A DNA stretch of 12,194 nt, from contig CAMLDH010000089.1 of NCBI GenBank assembly GCA_946478765.1, forward strand, positions 1-12,194. The letters run 5' to 3'. The notes below the pieces were generated by a model. That model did not search any database. It saw nothing but the letters and a program-made list of their open reading frames with translations, and was not told where the DNA came from. The stretch's first letter is position 1; every line of letters begins with the position of its first letter. Shown here one piece after another: positions 1 through 8,803 of this stretch. Made by a program: the position numbers and the translations under genes. The DNA is from an uncultured Oxalobacteraceae bacterium. Its GTDB lineage: Bacteria > Pseudomonadota > Gammaproteobacteria > Burkholderiales > Burkholderiaceae.

Positions 1-87
1 GGGAATGACGGGGAAAGGTTTGTCGATAGAGCGCGGGTTCTATCCCGCCTTCGAATATGTCAAAAGAATTCTGAACACCTGCTTAGC
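1..87. repeat. Left copy of a dispersed composite repeat (tail part, cut by window edge)
   Basis: These bases match 10526-10613 in the same orientation. I count one single-base gap (four versus five G near the start) and three substitutions, two of them clustered near position 57. The copy begins inside the REP-like motif GGGAATGACGGGG, so the rest of the element lies left of the window. It includes a small stem, GCGGG/CCCGC with a six-base loop, that is intact in both copies; one of the three differences falls in that loop. The copy ends 25 bases before the stop codon of the CoA-transferase gene, on the 3' side of that gene. The repeat is directly visible. That it is a mobile or multi-copy genomic repeat is inference. 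Confidence 0.8.
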
Positions 88-112
88 TCCACTTTATAGA
101 GCACGTCCCGAC

Positions 113-2128
113 TCATTCACGTTCTTCATCATTCAGATGCAGAAGCGCCTCCTCCGAACTGCCATACAGCGCCGCGCCCTCATTGTGGCTTTGGAACGCC
201 TTGTCAAAATAGCTGCGCATAAAAGTGCTGGTCGTATAGCGCGTGACGCGGCTGTAAAAGCGCTGCGTCAAATCCTGCACCATGTCGACGTAGGCATCCA
301 GCAAATCCGGTGCGATTGAAAAATTATCGTAGTTGACGATGGCCGGCACTTTCTTGCCGAGCGGCGCCAGGCGTTCTGCCACCCTGTCACGAATGCTGTC
401 GATGTCGAGCGCGGTCTTGACTTCGAAGCCTTCGAAATTGACGAAGAACACATTGCGCGCCGGGTCGTAGGTCAAACGCTGCTCCAGCGGCAGATACAGG
501 ATGTCGCTGCGCAATCCCATCGGCGCCGGCTGGAAGATGCGCGCATCCATCAAGCGCAGTTGCGCACTCACCAGCGGTTTGAAACGCATCTGCGCCAGCA
601 CGTCGCGTTCAAGATCGATGCCGGGCGCGATTTCAATGAGTTCGAGGCCGTCCGGCGCCAATCGAAACACGCAGCGCTCGGTAATGTAGAGCGCGGTCTG
701 ACCACGCTGGATCGCATAGGCGCCGCTGAAGGTGCGATGTTCGACTTCGTCGACGAACTTGGGCGCAGAGCCTTCCTGCAGGATGTGCAATTTGCCGCCG
801 GCGATTTCGATTTGCAAACCGCCAGCGGTGAAGGTGCCGACGAACACCACCTTCTTCGCATTCTGGCTGATGTTGATGAAGCCGCCCGCGCCGGCCAGGC
901 GCGAGCCGAACTTGCTTACGTTCAGATTGCCGCAGCGGTCGGCCTGGGCCAATCCGAGAAAGGCGACATCGAGTCCGCCGCCATCGTAAAAATCGAATTG
1001 CGAAGGCTGATCGATGATCGCTGCGGCATTGGTGGCGGCGCCGAAATTGAGGCCGCCGGCCGGGATGCCGCCGATCACGCCGGGCTCTGCCGTGAGCGTG
1101 ACCAAGTCCAGAATCTTCTCTTCCGCCGCGACGCTGGCCACACCCTCCGGCATGCCGATGCCGAGATTGACCACGTTATTGGGCTTCAACTCCAGCAGTG
1201 CGCGTCGCGCGATGATCTTGCGCTCGCTCATTTCCATCGGCGGAATCGATGACATCGGCACCTTGATTTCGCTGGCGAATGCGGGGCTGTACTGCTCGAT
1301 GAAGGTCTGCATGTGGTATTCGGGTTTTTCCGCCACAACGACGCAATCGACCAGGATGCCGGGGATTTTTACGTGGCGCGGATTGAGCGAGCCGCTTTCA
1401 GCAATGCGCTCGACCTGCACAATCACGATGCCGCCCGAATTATGGGCCGCCATCGCAATGGCCAGCGCTTCCAGCGTGAGCGCTTCTTTCTCCATCGTCA
1501 CATTGCCGTCCGGGTCCGCGGTCGTGCCGCGGATGATGCCGACATTGATCGGCACGGCTTTGTAAAACAGGTACTCGCTGCCGCCCACCGACATCAATTC
1601 GACCAGATCGTCCGTGGTCGCTTCATTGATTTTTCCGCCGCCGTGACGCGGGTCGACGAAGGTGCCCAGGCCGACCGACGTCAGCAATCCGGGCTTGCCG
1701 GCGGCGATGTCGCGAAACAGATGGCTGATCACGCCTTGCGGCAGATTGTAGGCTTCGATCTTGTTGGCAATGGCCAGTTTCTGCAGCTTCGGCACCAGCC
1801 CCCAGTGACCGCCGATCACGCGCTTGACCAATCCCTCGTGGCCGAAATGATTCAGGCCGCGATCCTGGCCGTCGCCCTGCCCGGCCGCATATACCAGCGT
1901 CAAATTGCGCGGCTGACCCAGGCCGTCGAGCAACGCGTCTTCACTGTCCAGAAACCGTTTCTCCAGCGCGACGGCGATATTCTCCGCGAAGCCGATGCCG
2001 ACGAAGCCGCCGGTCGCAATGGTGTCGCCCTCGTGAATCAGCCGCACGGCTTCGGCAGCGGAGACGACCTTGTTGCGGTTCGATGAACGCGATCCGCCCG
2101 CCATGGGATGCGAAATGCGATGGACCAT
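113..2128 (-). CDS. Acyl-CoA:acetate/3-ketoacid CoA-transferase, fused alpha and beta domains
   Basis: This is a class I CoA-transferase that moves CoA between short-chain acyl-CoAs and free acids such as acetate, propionate or 3-ketoacids through a glutamyl-CoA thioester. It is expected to be cytoplasmic. The alpha-like half begins at [11 protein letters not shown] with the glycine-rich [11 protein letters not shown]. The beta-like half begins near [10 protein letters not shown] and carries [15 protein letters not shown], whose Glu is the expected catalytic residue (residue 348 from the chosen start). The layout follows the YdiF/propionate CoA-transferase type, in which both subunits are joined. 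Those enzymes are about 520-530 residues; this one is 671, with roughly 140 extra C-terminal residues of unknown role. I chose the ATG at 2128 because GGAG lies nine bases upstream. An in-frame ATG at 2185 would give 690 residues but has no visible ribosome binding site. The gene is separated from cusA by a large palindromic repeat, so it is probably transcribed separately. The exact substrate is not readable from sequence. Confidence 0.9.
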   Translation of the reverse strand: MVHRISHPMAGGSRSSNRNKVVSAAEAVRLIHEGDTIATGGFVGIGFAENIAVALEKRFLDSEDALLDGLGQPRNLTLVYAAGQGDGQDRGLNHFGHEGLVKRVIGGHWGLVPKLQKLAIANKIEAYNLPQGVISHLFRDIAAGKPGLLTSVGLGTFVDPRHGGGKINEATTDDLVELMSVGGSEYLFYKAVPINVGIIRGTTADPDGNVTMEKEALTLEALAIAMAAHNSGGIVIVQVERIAESGSLNPRHVKIPGILVDCVVVAEKPEYHMQTFIEQYSPAFASEIKVPMSSIPPMEMSERKIIARRALLELKPNNVVNLGIGMPEGVASVAAEEKILDLVTLTAEPGVIGGIPAGGLNFGAATNAAAIIDQPSQFDFYDGGGLDVAFLGLAQADRCGNLNVSKFGSRLAGAGGFINISQNAKKVVFVGTFTAGGLQIEIAGGKLHILQEGSAPKFVDEVEHRTFSGAYAIQRGQTALYITERCVFRLAPDGLELIEIAPGIDLERDVLAQMRFKPLVSAQLRLMDARIFQPAPMGLRSDILYLPLEQRLTYDPARNVFFVNFEGFEVKTALDIDSIRDRVAERLAPLGKKVPAIVNYDNFSIAPDLLDAYVDMVQDLTQRFYSRVTRYTTSTFMRSYFDKAFQSHNEGAALYGSSEEALLHLNDEERE

Positions 2129-2137
2129 GAATGCATT

Positions 2138-2141
2138 CTCC
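2138..2141 (-). promoter_or_regulatory. Ribosome binding site deciding the CoA-transferase start
   Basis: GGAG on the minus strand lies nine bases upstream of the ATG at 2128. The longer in-frame ATG at 2185 has no purine-rich motif ahead of it. This supports the shorter 671-residue product. The spacing is slightly long, so the longer form is not excluded. Confidence 0.55.
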
Positions 2142-2218
2142 GCGATTGCCTGATGTCGGGGATCGTCACTTGTTGAGCGTTCCATAATGGATGACAGTCA
2201 GAACGCTCAATCTCTCAT

Positions 2219-2445
2219 CTCGCCCTTCTCCCCGAGCAAGACAATAGTGCCCGGCACATTATTTGCTGACGTGTTCCAACCGCCATATTCCCTCCCCCTT
2301 CAAGGGGAGGGTTAGGGTGGGGATGGGTTAAGTCCGCAGCGTAAAACCCATCCCCATCCCAGCCTTCCCCTTGAAGGGGAAGGAGCCTTTAACGCAGGCG
2401 CGTAGCAAACAATGTGCCGAACACTATTGCAAGCGAGAGGGCGAA
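2219..2445. repeat. Large imperfect palindrome with two REP-like hairpin cores
   Basis: The stretch reads nearly the same on both strands. The outer arms 2242-2267 and 2404-2429 are inverted repeats that match at 23 of 26 positions, and all three differences are transitions. Weaker similarity continues outward to CGCCCT at both ends. Inside, each arm holds a C/G-rich palindrome: around 2290-2312 on the left, and a perfect 21-base odd palindrome at 2363-2383 on the right. The centre pairs GGGGATGGGTT (2319-2329) with AACCCATCCCC (2345-2355) around a 15-base loop. The core resembles known bacterial REP/BIME repeats of the GAGGGTTAGGGTG kind. It fills most of the gap between cusA and the CoA-transferase and could fold as RNA from either strand. 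Whether it is a BIME or a miniature inverted-repeat element is undecided. Confidence 0.8.
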
Positions 2446-2450
2446 AAGAA

Positions 2451-2476
2451 CCGCAATTCACTGCCGCGAATTACGG
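2451..2476 (-). terminator. Possible terminator after cusA
   Basis: Thirty bases beyond the cusA stop codon the minus strand reads CCGTAATTC, an eight-base loop, then GAATTGCGG. Eight of nine positions pair, and TTCTTTTC follows. This fits a weak intrinsic terminator for the cus operon. The U-tract is interrupted and the stem is partly A/T, so the call is tentative. The larger palindrome just beyond may do the same job. Confidence 0.4.
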
Positions 2477-2505
2477 AAAGATCAACAACGAAAGTTGCCA
2501 ATAAA

Positions 2506-5500
2506 TTATGCATCAAAAACCGGCAGCATCTTGCGCTTTTCCGCACGCGATTTACGCAAGAGCAAATACAGTGCAGGTACCACGAACATCGATAGCAAGG
2601 GCGCGGTGATCATGCCGCCCACCATCGGTGCTGCAATTCTTTGCATCACCTCGGACCCGGTGCCGCTGCCCCACATCACCGGCAGCAGACCAGCGATGAT
2701 CACCGCCACCGTCATCGCCTTGGGACGCACCCGCAGCACCGCGCCTTCCCGGATCGCGTCGAGCAAATCGGCGTCGCTGGTCTTGCCGTCTTGCACGCGC
2801 GCATCCCATGCTTGCTTCAGGTACAGCAGCATGATCACGCCGAATTCTGCGGCCACGCCCGACAGTGCGATAAATCCGACCGCGCTCGCGACCGATATAT
2901 TGTGTCCGAGCAGGAACAACAGCCAACATCCGCCGACCAGCGCGAAGGGCAAGGTTGCCATGATCAACCCTGCTTCATCGAAGCGCTGGAAGGTGAGATA
3001 CAGCAATACAAAGATAATCAGCAGAGTCGCCGGCACGACGACCTTCAGCTTGGCGCTGGCCCGCTCCAGATACTCGAACTGTCCCGACCACGATATCGCG
3101 TAGCCGGCCGGCAGCTTGACTTCTTTCGCCACTGCCTGCTGCATGTCATTCACCGCCGATTTGAGATCGCGGCCGCGAATGTCGACATACACCCAGCCGG
3201 ACAGGCGTGCATTTTCCGACTTCAGCATCGGCGGTCCGTCCATCACCGCAATGGCCGCCACGTCCGCCAGGCGGATCTGCGCGCCGCGCTCGGTGAGAAT
3301 CGCAAGGTTGCGAATCTTCTCGACCGAATCGCGCACCTCACGCGGATAGCGCACGTTGATCGGAAAGCGCTGCAGCCCCTCCACCGTTTCACCGATGTTG
3401 TCGCCGCCAATCGCGGCCGACACGATGCTCTGCACATCGGCGATATTCAAGCCGTAACGGGCGGCCGATTCGCGGTCGATTTTTATGTCGATATAACGCC
3501 CGCCGCTCAATCGTTCCGCCAGCGCCGACGACACACCTGGCACCGCTTTGACCACGCGTTCGATGTCGCGCGTGATGCGGTCGATCTCCTGCAAATTCGC
3601 GCCGCCCACCTTGACCCCGACCGGGCTCTTGATGCCGGTCGCCAGCATGTCGATGCGGTTGCGGATCGGCGGTACCCAGATGTTGGACAGGCCCGGCACC
3701 TTGACGATTTGGTCCAGCTCTTCGACCAGCTTGTCGGTTGTCATGCCGGCGCGCCATTGATCGCGCGGCTTGAACTGGATCGTGGTTTCCAGCATCTCCA
3801 GCGGCGCCGGATCGGTCGCCGATTCGGCCCGCCCTGCCTTGCCGAATACGCGCGCGACTTCCGGTACGGTCTTGATCATGCGGTCGGTCTGCTGCAACAG
3901 CTCGGCGACCTTGCCGGCGGAAAGACCGGGCAAGGCCGAGGGCATGTAGAGCACATCCCCTTCGTCCAGCGGCGGCATGAATTCGCCACCCAGTTTAGCC
4001 AGCGGGTAGAGCGTTGCCAATACGAGTAACCCCGCACCTGCCAACGTCGCTTTCGGATAGGCCAGCACCTTGTCCAGTAGCGGGCGATATAACGCAATCA
4101 GAAAGCGGTTGAGCGGATTCGCCTGCTCCGCCGGAATCCGGCCGCGTATCAGGTAACCCATCAATATCGGAATCAACGTGACCGCCAGCGCTGCCGATGC
4201 CGCCATTGCATAGGTCTTGGTGAAGGCGAGCGGCGAGAACAATCTGCCCTCTTGCGCCTCCAGCGTGAATACCGGGATGAAGGACAAGGTGATGATGAGC
4301 AGCGAGAAGAACAGCGCCGGCCCGACTTCGGCCGCGGCGTCGCCGATCACGCGCCATTGCGCGTCGCCCTGCAGCGTCTGGCCCGGATGTTTGTGCTTCC
4401 AATGCTCGATATGCTTGTGCGCATTTTCGATCATCACCACTGCCGCATCGACCATCGCGCCGATTGCAATCGCGATGCCGCCCAGCGACATGATGTTGGC
4501 ATTCACACCTTGATGACGCATGATGATGAACGCGATCAGGATGCCGATCGGCAGCGTCACGATTGCCACCAGTGCCGAGCGCAAATGGAACAGGAACAGC
4601 GCGCACACGATCGCCACGACGATGAATTCCTCGATCAGTTTTTCATTCAGGTTTTTCACCGCGCGCTTGATCAGGCTGGAGCGGTCGTAGGTGGGTACGA
4701 TCTCGACGCCCGGCGGCAAGCTCGGTTGCAATGCCTGCAGCTTGGTCTTTACCGCGGCGATGGTGTCCAGCGCATTTTTACCGGAGCGCATCACGATCAC
4801 GCCGCCGGCCACTTCGCCGCTGCCATCCAGTTCTGCAATGCCGCGCCGCATTTCGGGACCGATCTGCACATGGGCGACATCGCCCACGCGCACCGACACA
4901 CCGGCCTCGGTGGTCATCAATGGAATCTTCCTGAAGTCGTCGAGCGTTTGCAGGTAGCCGGACGCGCGCACCATGTATTCCGCCTCGCCCAGTTCCAGTA
5001 CCGAGCCGCCGGTTTCCTGGTTCGCCTTCTGCACCGCGTCGATCACCCTGGTATGCGGGATGTTATAGGCGCGCAGCTTGTCGGGATCGAGCACGATCTG
5101 ATACTGGCGCACCATGCCGCCGATGGAGGCGACTTCGGATACGTTCGGCACCGATTTCAATTCAAATTTGAGGAACCAGTCCTGCAATGCACGCAACTGC
5201 GCAATATCCATCTTGCCGCTGCGATCGACCAGCGCGTATTCATACACCCAGCCGACGCCGGTCGCATCCGGGCCGAGCGATGCCTTGGCCTGCGCCGGCA
5301 GACGCGACTGCACCTGGCTCAGGTATTCCAGCACGCGCGAGCGGGCCCAGTACAGGTCAGTGCCATCCTCGAACAATACATAGACAAAGGAATCGCCGAA
5401 AAACGAATAGCCGCGCACCGTCTTGGCGCCAGGCACCGACAACATGGTGGTGGTCAGCGGATACGTGACCTGGTTTTCGACGATTTGCGGCGCCTGGCCG

Positions 5501-5661
5501 GGATAGCTGGTGCGAATGATGACCTGCACGTCGGACAGATCGGGGATTGCATCGAGCGGCGTGTGATACAACGACCATGCGCCATAGGCGGAAACGATCA
5601 GGGTCGCCATCAGCACCAGGAAGCGGTTTGCAATCGACCAGCGAATCAGTTTGGCGATCAT
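2506..5661 (-). CDS. cusA: CusA-type Cu(I)/Ag(I) efflux RND transporter
   Basis: This is the proton-driven inner-membrane pump of a tripartite Cu(I)/Ag(I) efflux complex, working with CusB and CusC to export metal across the envelope. The 1051 residues are the normal length for heavy-metal RND pumps and follow E. coli CusA throughout as I recall it. TM1 is near residues 10-30, with a long periplasmic porter loop to about 340. A block of TM helices follows (about 341-555), then a second loop and a C-terminal TM block (about 872-1036). The three-methionine metal site is intact: Met573, Met623 and Met672, in LYMPS, LEMLE and RIDML. Transmembrane methionines Met391, Met403, Met410, Met486 and Met501 are present. 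The proton-relay residues Asp405, Glu939 and Lys981 (E. coli Lys984) are also kept. E. coli Met755 is replaced here by Asn755, although its partner Met271 remains. The start codon overlaps the cusB stop as ATGA, which indicates translational coupling. CusA rather than CzcA is well supported by the methionine set. Confidence 0.96.
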   Translation of the reverse strand: MIAKLIRWSIANRFLVLMATLIVSAYGAWSLYHTPLDAIPDLSDVQVIIRTSYPGQAPQIVENQVTYPLTTTMLSVPGAKTVRGYSFFGDSFVYVLFEDGTDLYWARSRVLEYLSQVQSRLPAQAKASLGPDATGVGWVYEYALVDRSGKMDIAQLRALQDWFLKFELKSVPNVSEVASIGGMVRQYQIVLDPDKLRAYNIPHTRVIDAVQKANQETGGSVLELGEAEYMVRASGYLQTLDDFRKIPLMTTEAGVSVRVGDVAHVQIGPEMRRGIAELDGSGEVAGGVIVMRSGKNALDTIAAVKTKLQALQPSLPPGVEIVPTYDRSSLIKRAVKNLNEKLIEEFIVVAIVCALFLFHLRSALVAIVTLPIGILIAFIIMRHQGVNANIMSLGGIAIAIGAMVDAAVVMIENAHKHIEHWKHKHPGQTLQGDAQWRVIGDAAAEVGPALFFSLLIITLSFIPVFTLEAQEGRLFSPLAFTKTYAMAASAALAVTLIPILMGYLIRGRIPAEQANPLNRFLIALYRPLLDKVLAYPKATLAGAGLLVLATLYPLAKLGGEFMPPLDEGDVLYMPSALPGLSAGKVAELLQQTDRMIKTVPEVARVFGKAGRAESATDPAPLEMLETTIQFKPRDQWRAGMTTDKLVEELDQIVKVPGLSNIWVPPIRNRIDMLATGIKSPVGVKVGGANLQEIDRITRDIERVVKAVPGVSSALAERLSGGRYIDIKIDRESAARYGLNIADVQSIVSAAIGGDNIGETVEGLQRFPINVRYPREVRDSVEKIRNLAILTERGAQIRLADVAAIAVMDGPPMLKSENARLSGWVYVDIRGRDLKSAVNDMQQAVAKEVKLPAGYAISWSGQFEYLERASAKLKVVVPATLLIIFVLLYLTFQRFDEAGLIMATLPFALVGGCWLLFLLGHNISVASAVGFIALSGVAAEFGVIMLLYLKQAWDARVQDGKTSDADLLDAIREGAVLRVRPKAMTVAVIIAGLLPVMWGSGTGSEVMQRIAAPMVGGMITAPLLSMFVVPALYLLLRKSRAEKRKMLPVFDA

Positions 5662-6926
5662 TTTTTCATCCCGTTGTCGCTCATGCGGGTTGCACTGCCC
5701 TTCAGGCTTGCCTCGGAGTCGATCAGGAACTGCCCTGACACGACCACCTTCTGGCCCGCTTCGACACCTTTGCGGATTTCGGTCTGTCCGTTGCTTTCGG
5801 CGCCAATGTCGACATCACGCTGCGCAAACTTGCCGTCGCCTTCGGCCAGAATCACCACGCTGCGTTTGCCGGTCTGGATCACGGCTTCGCTTGGCACCGT
5901 CAGCACCTCCTTGCCCGATGCCGGCGTGAAATTGACGGTGGCGAACATGCCGGGCACCAGTTGGCCGGCAGGGTTGTCGAGTTCGACACGCGCTTTGACG
6001 GTGCGCGTCGTTGCATTGACTTCCGGCAAGATGGCGCTGACCTTGCCGTTAAAAACAGTGCCGGGCAAGGCTGGCGTGCGGGCGGCGACAGCATTGCCGG
6101 GGCGCAGTTGCATGGCGAGATTTTCCGGCACCTCGGCGTTGACCCAAACAGTGCGCAAACCGTTGATGCGAAACAAGGGTGCGCCCGCCATGACCGTCAT
6201 CCCTTCGCGTGCGGAAAGCTCGGCCACCACGCCGCTCACCGGTGCGACGACAGTCATACGCGCATGGGGCTTGCCGCTTGCTTCCACCAAACGTATTTGT
6301 TCGTCGGTCATGCCGGCCAGACGCATGCGCTGGCGCGCGGCATCCACCAATGCATCCAGGCCGACGCCGCGCATGCGCCGGGCGGTCAGGTATTCTTCCT
6401 GCACCGCGACCCAATCCGGTATGTACAGTTCCGCCAATGGCTGTCCTTTGCGCACCGGGTCGAGCGGTGCACGCACATGCAGCCGCTCGACGAAACCGTT
6501 GCCGCGTGCCTGCACCAGCGCCACGTCGCGCTCGTTGTACGCGACGCTGCCCACCGCTTCGATCGCCACTGCAAGGTTCTGGCGCGTGACTTCCGCGGTG
6601 CGGATACCAAGGTTTTGCTGCACGCGCGAACTGATCGCGACCTTGCCTTCGTCGTTGTCGCCATCCGCATAGACCGGCACCAATTGCATATCCATGAAAG
6701 GCGATTTTCCGGGCTTGTCGAATTTCTGGCCGGGGACCATCGGGTCATGCCAATACAGCACTTTTTTTCCCGTGGCGGGATCGACAGCGCCGGCTTTCTG
6801 CCCAGTGCTTGCGGCCGATCCAGACGCTTTTTGTCCCTGGCTCACGCCCAGGCTATACAAGCCGTAACCGCCGGCGATGAGTGCAGCGGTTGCCGCAACA
6901 GTAAAAAGTATTTTGTGCGTATTCAT
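5658..6926 (-). CDS. cusB: CusB-type periplasmic adaptor (membrane fusion protein) of copper/silver efflux
   Basis: This adaptor links the CusA pump to the CusC outer-membrane channel and hands metal to the pump. Of its 422 residues, about 5-28 form an N-terminal hydrophobic anchor or signal. A short metal-binding segment follows, with YWHDPM and SPFMDM; Met63, Met78 and Met80 keep the spacing of the three metal-binding methionines of E. coli CusB (49, 64, 66). Next come a lipoyl/barrel-sandwich half (about 120-165), an alpha-helical hairpin (about 170-220), the second lipoyl half (APVSGVV, about 228-256) and beta-barrel and membrane-proximal domains to the end. No CusF-like domain is fused at the C-terminus. 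I chose the ATG at 6926 because GGAG stands seven bases upstream and the start overlaps the cusC stop by four bases. The in-frame extension to 6998 would only add an Arg-rich leader inside cusC. The 3' end overlaps cusA by four bases. Confidence 0.95.
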   Translation of the reverse strand: MNTHKILFTVAATAALIAGGYGLYSLGVSQGQKASGSAASTGQKAGAVDPATGKKVLYWHDPMVPGQKFDKPGKSPFMDMQLVPVYADGDNDEGKVAISSRVQQNLGIRTAEVTRQNLAVAIEAVGSVAYNERDVALVQARGNGFVERLHVRAPLDPVRKGQPLAELYIPDWVAVQEEYLTARRMRGVGLDALVDAARQRMRLAGMTDEQIRLVEASGKPHARMTVVAPVSGVVAELSAREGMTVMAGAPLFRINGLRTVWVNAEVPENLAMQLRPGNAVAARTPALPGTVFNGKVSAILPEVNATTRTVKARVELDNPAGQLVPGMFATVNFTPASGKEVLTVPSEAVIQTGKRSVVILAEGDGKFAQRDVDIGAESNGQTEIRKGVEAGQKVVVSGQFLIDSEASLKGSATRMSDNGMKK

Positions 6927-8248
6927 TGCGCGACTCCATTGCCTGCCAAGCGCGTGGCGCCGGCGTCTTCCGGCACGAGAAAGTTGATTTGCGCCCACAG
7001 GCGTGCAGTGTCCGTTTCCAGTTGCAGCAATTGCAGGCGGACCTCGATTTCATTACGCCGCGCGGCAAGGACATCGGCCAGGCTGGCTTTGTTGCCGCGA
7101 TAAGCTGCCAGTACCGCCTGCGTGCGTTGTTGCGCCAACGGCATCAATTCACGCCGATAACGGGCGCTGCGCTCGTGGCCGTTTTCCCATTCGTCGATCA
7201 TGGTGCGCACTTCGGCGATATGCGCACGCAATGCTTCTTCACGCTGCGCTTTCGCCTGCTCAACCTGCGCCAGCTTCGATGCCAGCTCCCTATCCTGCCG
7301 TTTTGCCTGGTCCCATTGCAGCGGCATCGATACGCCGAATGAAATCATGTTGGCGTAGGACGGGCCGCGCTGACTGAAGGCGAACTCGGCGCTCCAGTCG
7401 GATTTCTTGTCGGCTTGCGCCAGCCTTGCTTCGGTGATTGCGATGTCCTCCTGCCGGGAAAGTACGGCGATCTGCGGATGATTGGCGAGCTGCTTGTCCA
7501 GATGTTCGGCATGCAAGCCCAGCACATCGGTATCGGGCTTCGCGCTCAACGGTGCATCGGCGGCATTGCCTATCCAGCGCGCCAGCATGGTCCTGGCATT
7601 GCGGATGCGCCGTGCGATTTCACTGGCGCGGTCGTCCAGCGCGACCAGTGCGCTGCGGGCCGAGAAAATGTCGGCCTGAGTGGCGCGGCCGGACCGATAG
7701 GCACTATCGGCGGCCTCGATTTCGAGTCTGGCTTGCGCTGCCTGCTCGACTACGATCGCCCCCATGGCTTCGGCATAGTAGCGATCGAGCCAGGCCAACG
7801 CGGTGTCGCGCTGGATCGCAGCAATCGTCATCGCTTTCTCGGCCGCCGATTTGTCGGCTTCGCGTTCAAAGCGCTCGGCGCGCAATTGGCGCTTGTCGCT
7901 GCGCGTGAATTCCTGCATTACCCCGATCCGGCGCATGGTCATGAAATCGCGGGCAATGCTGAAACGGTCTGCGCCTTCGACCGGCAGGTTATCCACGCCG
8001 AGTTTGAGAACCGGATCGGGAAGCTGCCCGGCCGAAATTGCCATCTCGCGCGACGCGGCGATCGCGTGGTCTTGCGCGGACAACTGGCGCGAATGCGCGA
8101 TGGCGCGGCGTTGTGCCTCCGCCAGCGTCAGCGGTGGCTCAATAGCGAATACATTGAATGAAAGAGTCGTGATGCCCAGCAGGATAGCCAGGGACAGCCC
8201 GTGAACGGATTTGCGCCCGAGAACGAACGCAGAAAAATACGGTGACAT
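6923..8248 (-). CDS. cusC: CusC/CzcC-type outer-membrane efflux channel (TolC family)
   Basis: This is the outer-membrane channel of the Cus pump. The 441 residues include a signal peptide of about 35 residues (hydrophobic 17-35, likely cleavage after NVFA). Two outer-membrane efflux protein repeats follow, roughly 40-220 and 240-425, rich in the long heptad-type helices of the TolC barrel. The segment DRFSIARDFMTMRRIGVMQEF, written here only as a landmark near residues 94-114, is typical of the metal-exporting CusC/CzcC branch. E. coli CusC is a lipoprotein, but no lipobox cysteine is seen here, so this copy is probably not acylated. The start is firm: GGAGG lies seven bases upstream of the ATG. 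The stop overlaps the cusB start as ATGA. It is the first of three tightly coupled pump genes, 80 bases after the small exported protein gene. Confidence 0.92.
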   Translation of the reverse strand: MSPYFSAFVLGRKSVHGLSLAILLGITTLSFNVFAIEPPLTLAEAQRRAIAHSRQLSAQDHAIAASREMAISAGQLPDPVLKLGVDNLPVEGADRFSIARDFMTMRRIGVMQEFTRSDKRQLRAERFEREADKSAAEKAMTIAAIQRDTALAWLDRYYAEAMGAIVVEQAAQARLEIEAADSAYRSGRATQADIFSARSALVALDDRASEIARRIRNARTMLARWIGNAADAPLSAKPDTDVLGLHAEHLDKQLANHPQIAVLSRQEDIAITEARLAQADKKSDWSAEFAFSQRGPSYANMISFGVSMPLQWDQAKRQDRELASKLAQVEQAKAQREEALRAHIAEVRTMIDEWENGHERSARYRRELMPLAQQRTQAVLAAYRGNKASLADVLAARRNEIEVRLQLLQLETDTARLWAQINFLVPEDAGATRLAGNGVAQ

Positions 8249-8255
8249 GAAAAAA

Positions 8256-8260
8256 CCTCC
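8256..8260 (-). promoter_or_regulatory. Strong ribosome binding site of cusC
   Basis: GGAGG on the minus strand, seven bases upstream of the cusC ATG at 8248. It is the strongest Shine-Dalgarno sequence of the cus genes. It suggests that translation of the pump genes begins here and carries through cusB and cusA by coupled overlaps. Confidence 0.75.
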
Positions 8261-8328
8261 GGACAGCGTTATGCGAACACAGTCAGCGCATGACGCGCGA
8301 CCATGAAATAGCGGGCGATCCGGGAGGA

Positions 8329-8730
8329 TTACAAGCGGAAACAGCAGTGGCGAATAGCGAGAGGCGGTGAGGTCGCGCGTTGCAGCAAAGGCATTTCCGG
8401 TTGCAGCGCGGTGGCGGGAACAGTCACATCAAGGGCGTTGACCGCCAGCAGCAGCGCTGCCGGCATGAAAGGAGCCACATGCGGCGCTTCCGGCTTGTCG
8501 AGCGATTGATTGCCGGTCTGATCATGCGCATGACACAGGCTGGGCTGCTCCATGTCCATGCCTTCGCATCCGGTCATCGCCGCATGGTCGGCCGATACGC
8601 CGGCCGTATCATGCAGTTGCTGCAGGTTCAGGCTGGGACAGGCGTAAGCCGCCACCGCAAGCTGCATGAACAGCAGGCTGACCAGTGCCAGCAACACTGT
8701 GAATCGACGGGATGGGCGGGACAGCTTCAT
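8329..8730 (-). CDS. Small exported Cys/His/Met-rich protein, putative metal-binding, heading the cus operon
   Basis: This protein has 133 residues. A signal peptide is clear: basic MKLSRPSRRF, a hydrophobic stretch at 11-27, and likely cleavage after AYA at residue 30, which would leave Cys31 first. The mature part holds possible soft-metal ligands: Cys31, His40, His49, Cys55 with Met58 and Met60 (CEGMDM), Cys66-His67-Ala-His69, His84 and a C-terminal HCCFRL (Cys129, Cys130). A second hydrophobic stretch lies at about 88-108. It stands upstream of cusC on the same strand, so a periplasmic or membrane-attached Cu/Ag-binding role is plausible and could replace the missing CusF. This is inference: I do not recognise a named family with certainty, and CusF's fold is not evident. 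No good ribosome binding site is visible before the ATG at 8730. The 80-base gap to cusC contains no convincing terminator. Confidence 0.8.
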   Translation of the reverse strand: MKLSRPSRRFTVLLALVSLLFMQLAVAAYACPSLNLQQLHDTAGVSADHAAMTGCEGMDMEQPSLCHAHDQTGNQSLDKPEAPHVAPFMPAALLLAVNALDVTVPATALQPEMPLLQRATSPPLAIRHCCFRL

Positions 8731-8803
8731 TTTTACGCGAATTTGTTTAAGTGTAGCGCGTCAGGCAAAAAAAGACATGAATCCAGAATTCGGTCGGCCT
8801 GCA

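Noticed and set aside
1313..2086. Plus-strand open frame opposite the CoA-transferase (257 codons)
   Set aside because: It is antisense to a well-supported enzyme and has no motifs of its own.
4252..6672. Long open frame on the plus strand opposite cusA and cusB (806 codons)
   Set aside because: Its composition is dominated by His, Arg, Asp and Gln, typical of an antisense frame opposite a GC-rich gene. It lacks recognisable domains and crosses two well-supported genes.
8764..8780. T-run on the minus strand just after rmuC as a terminator
   Set aside because: The run is there, but the bases before it form no convincing stem.
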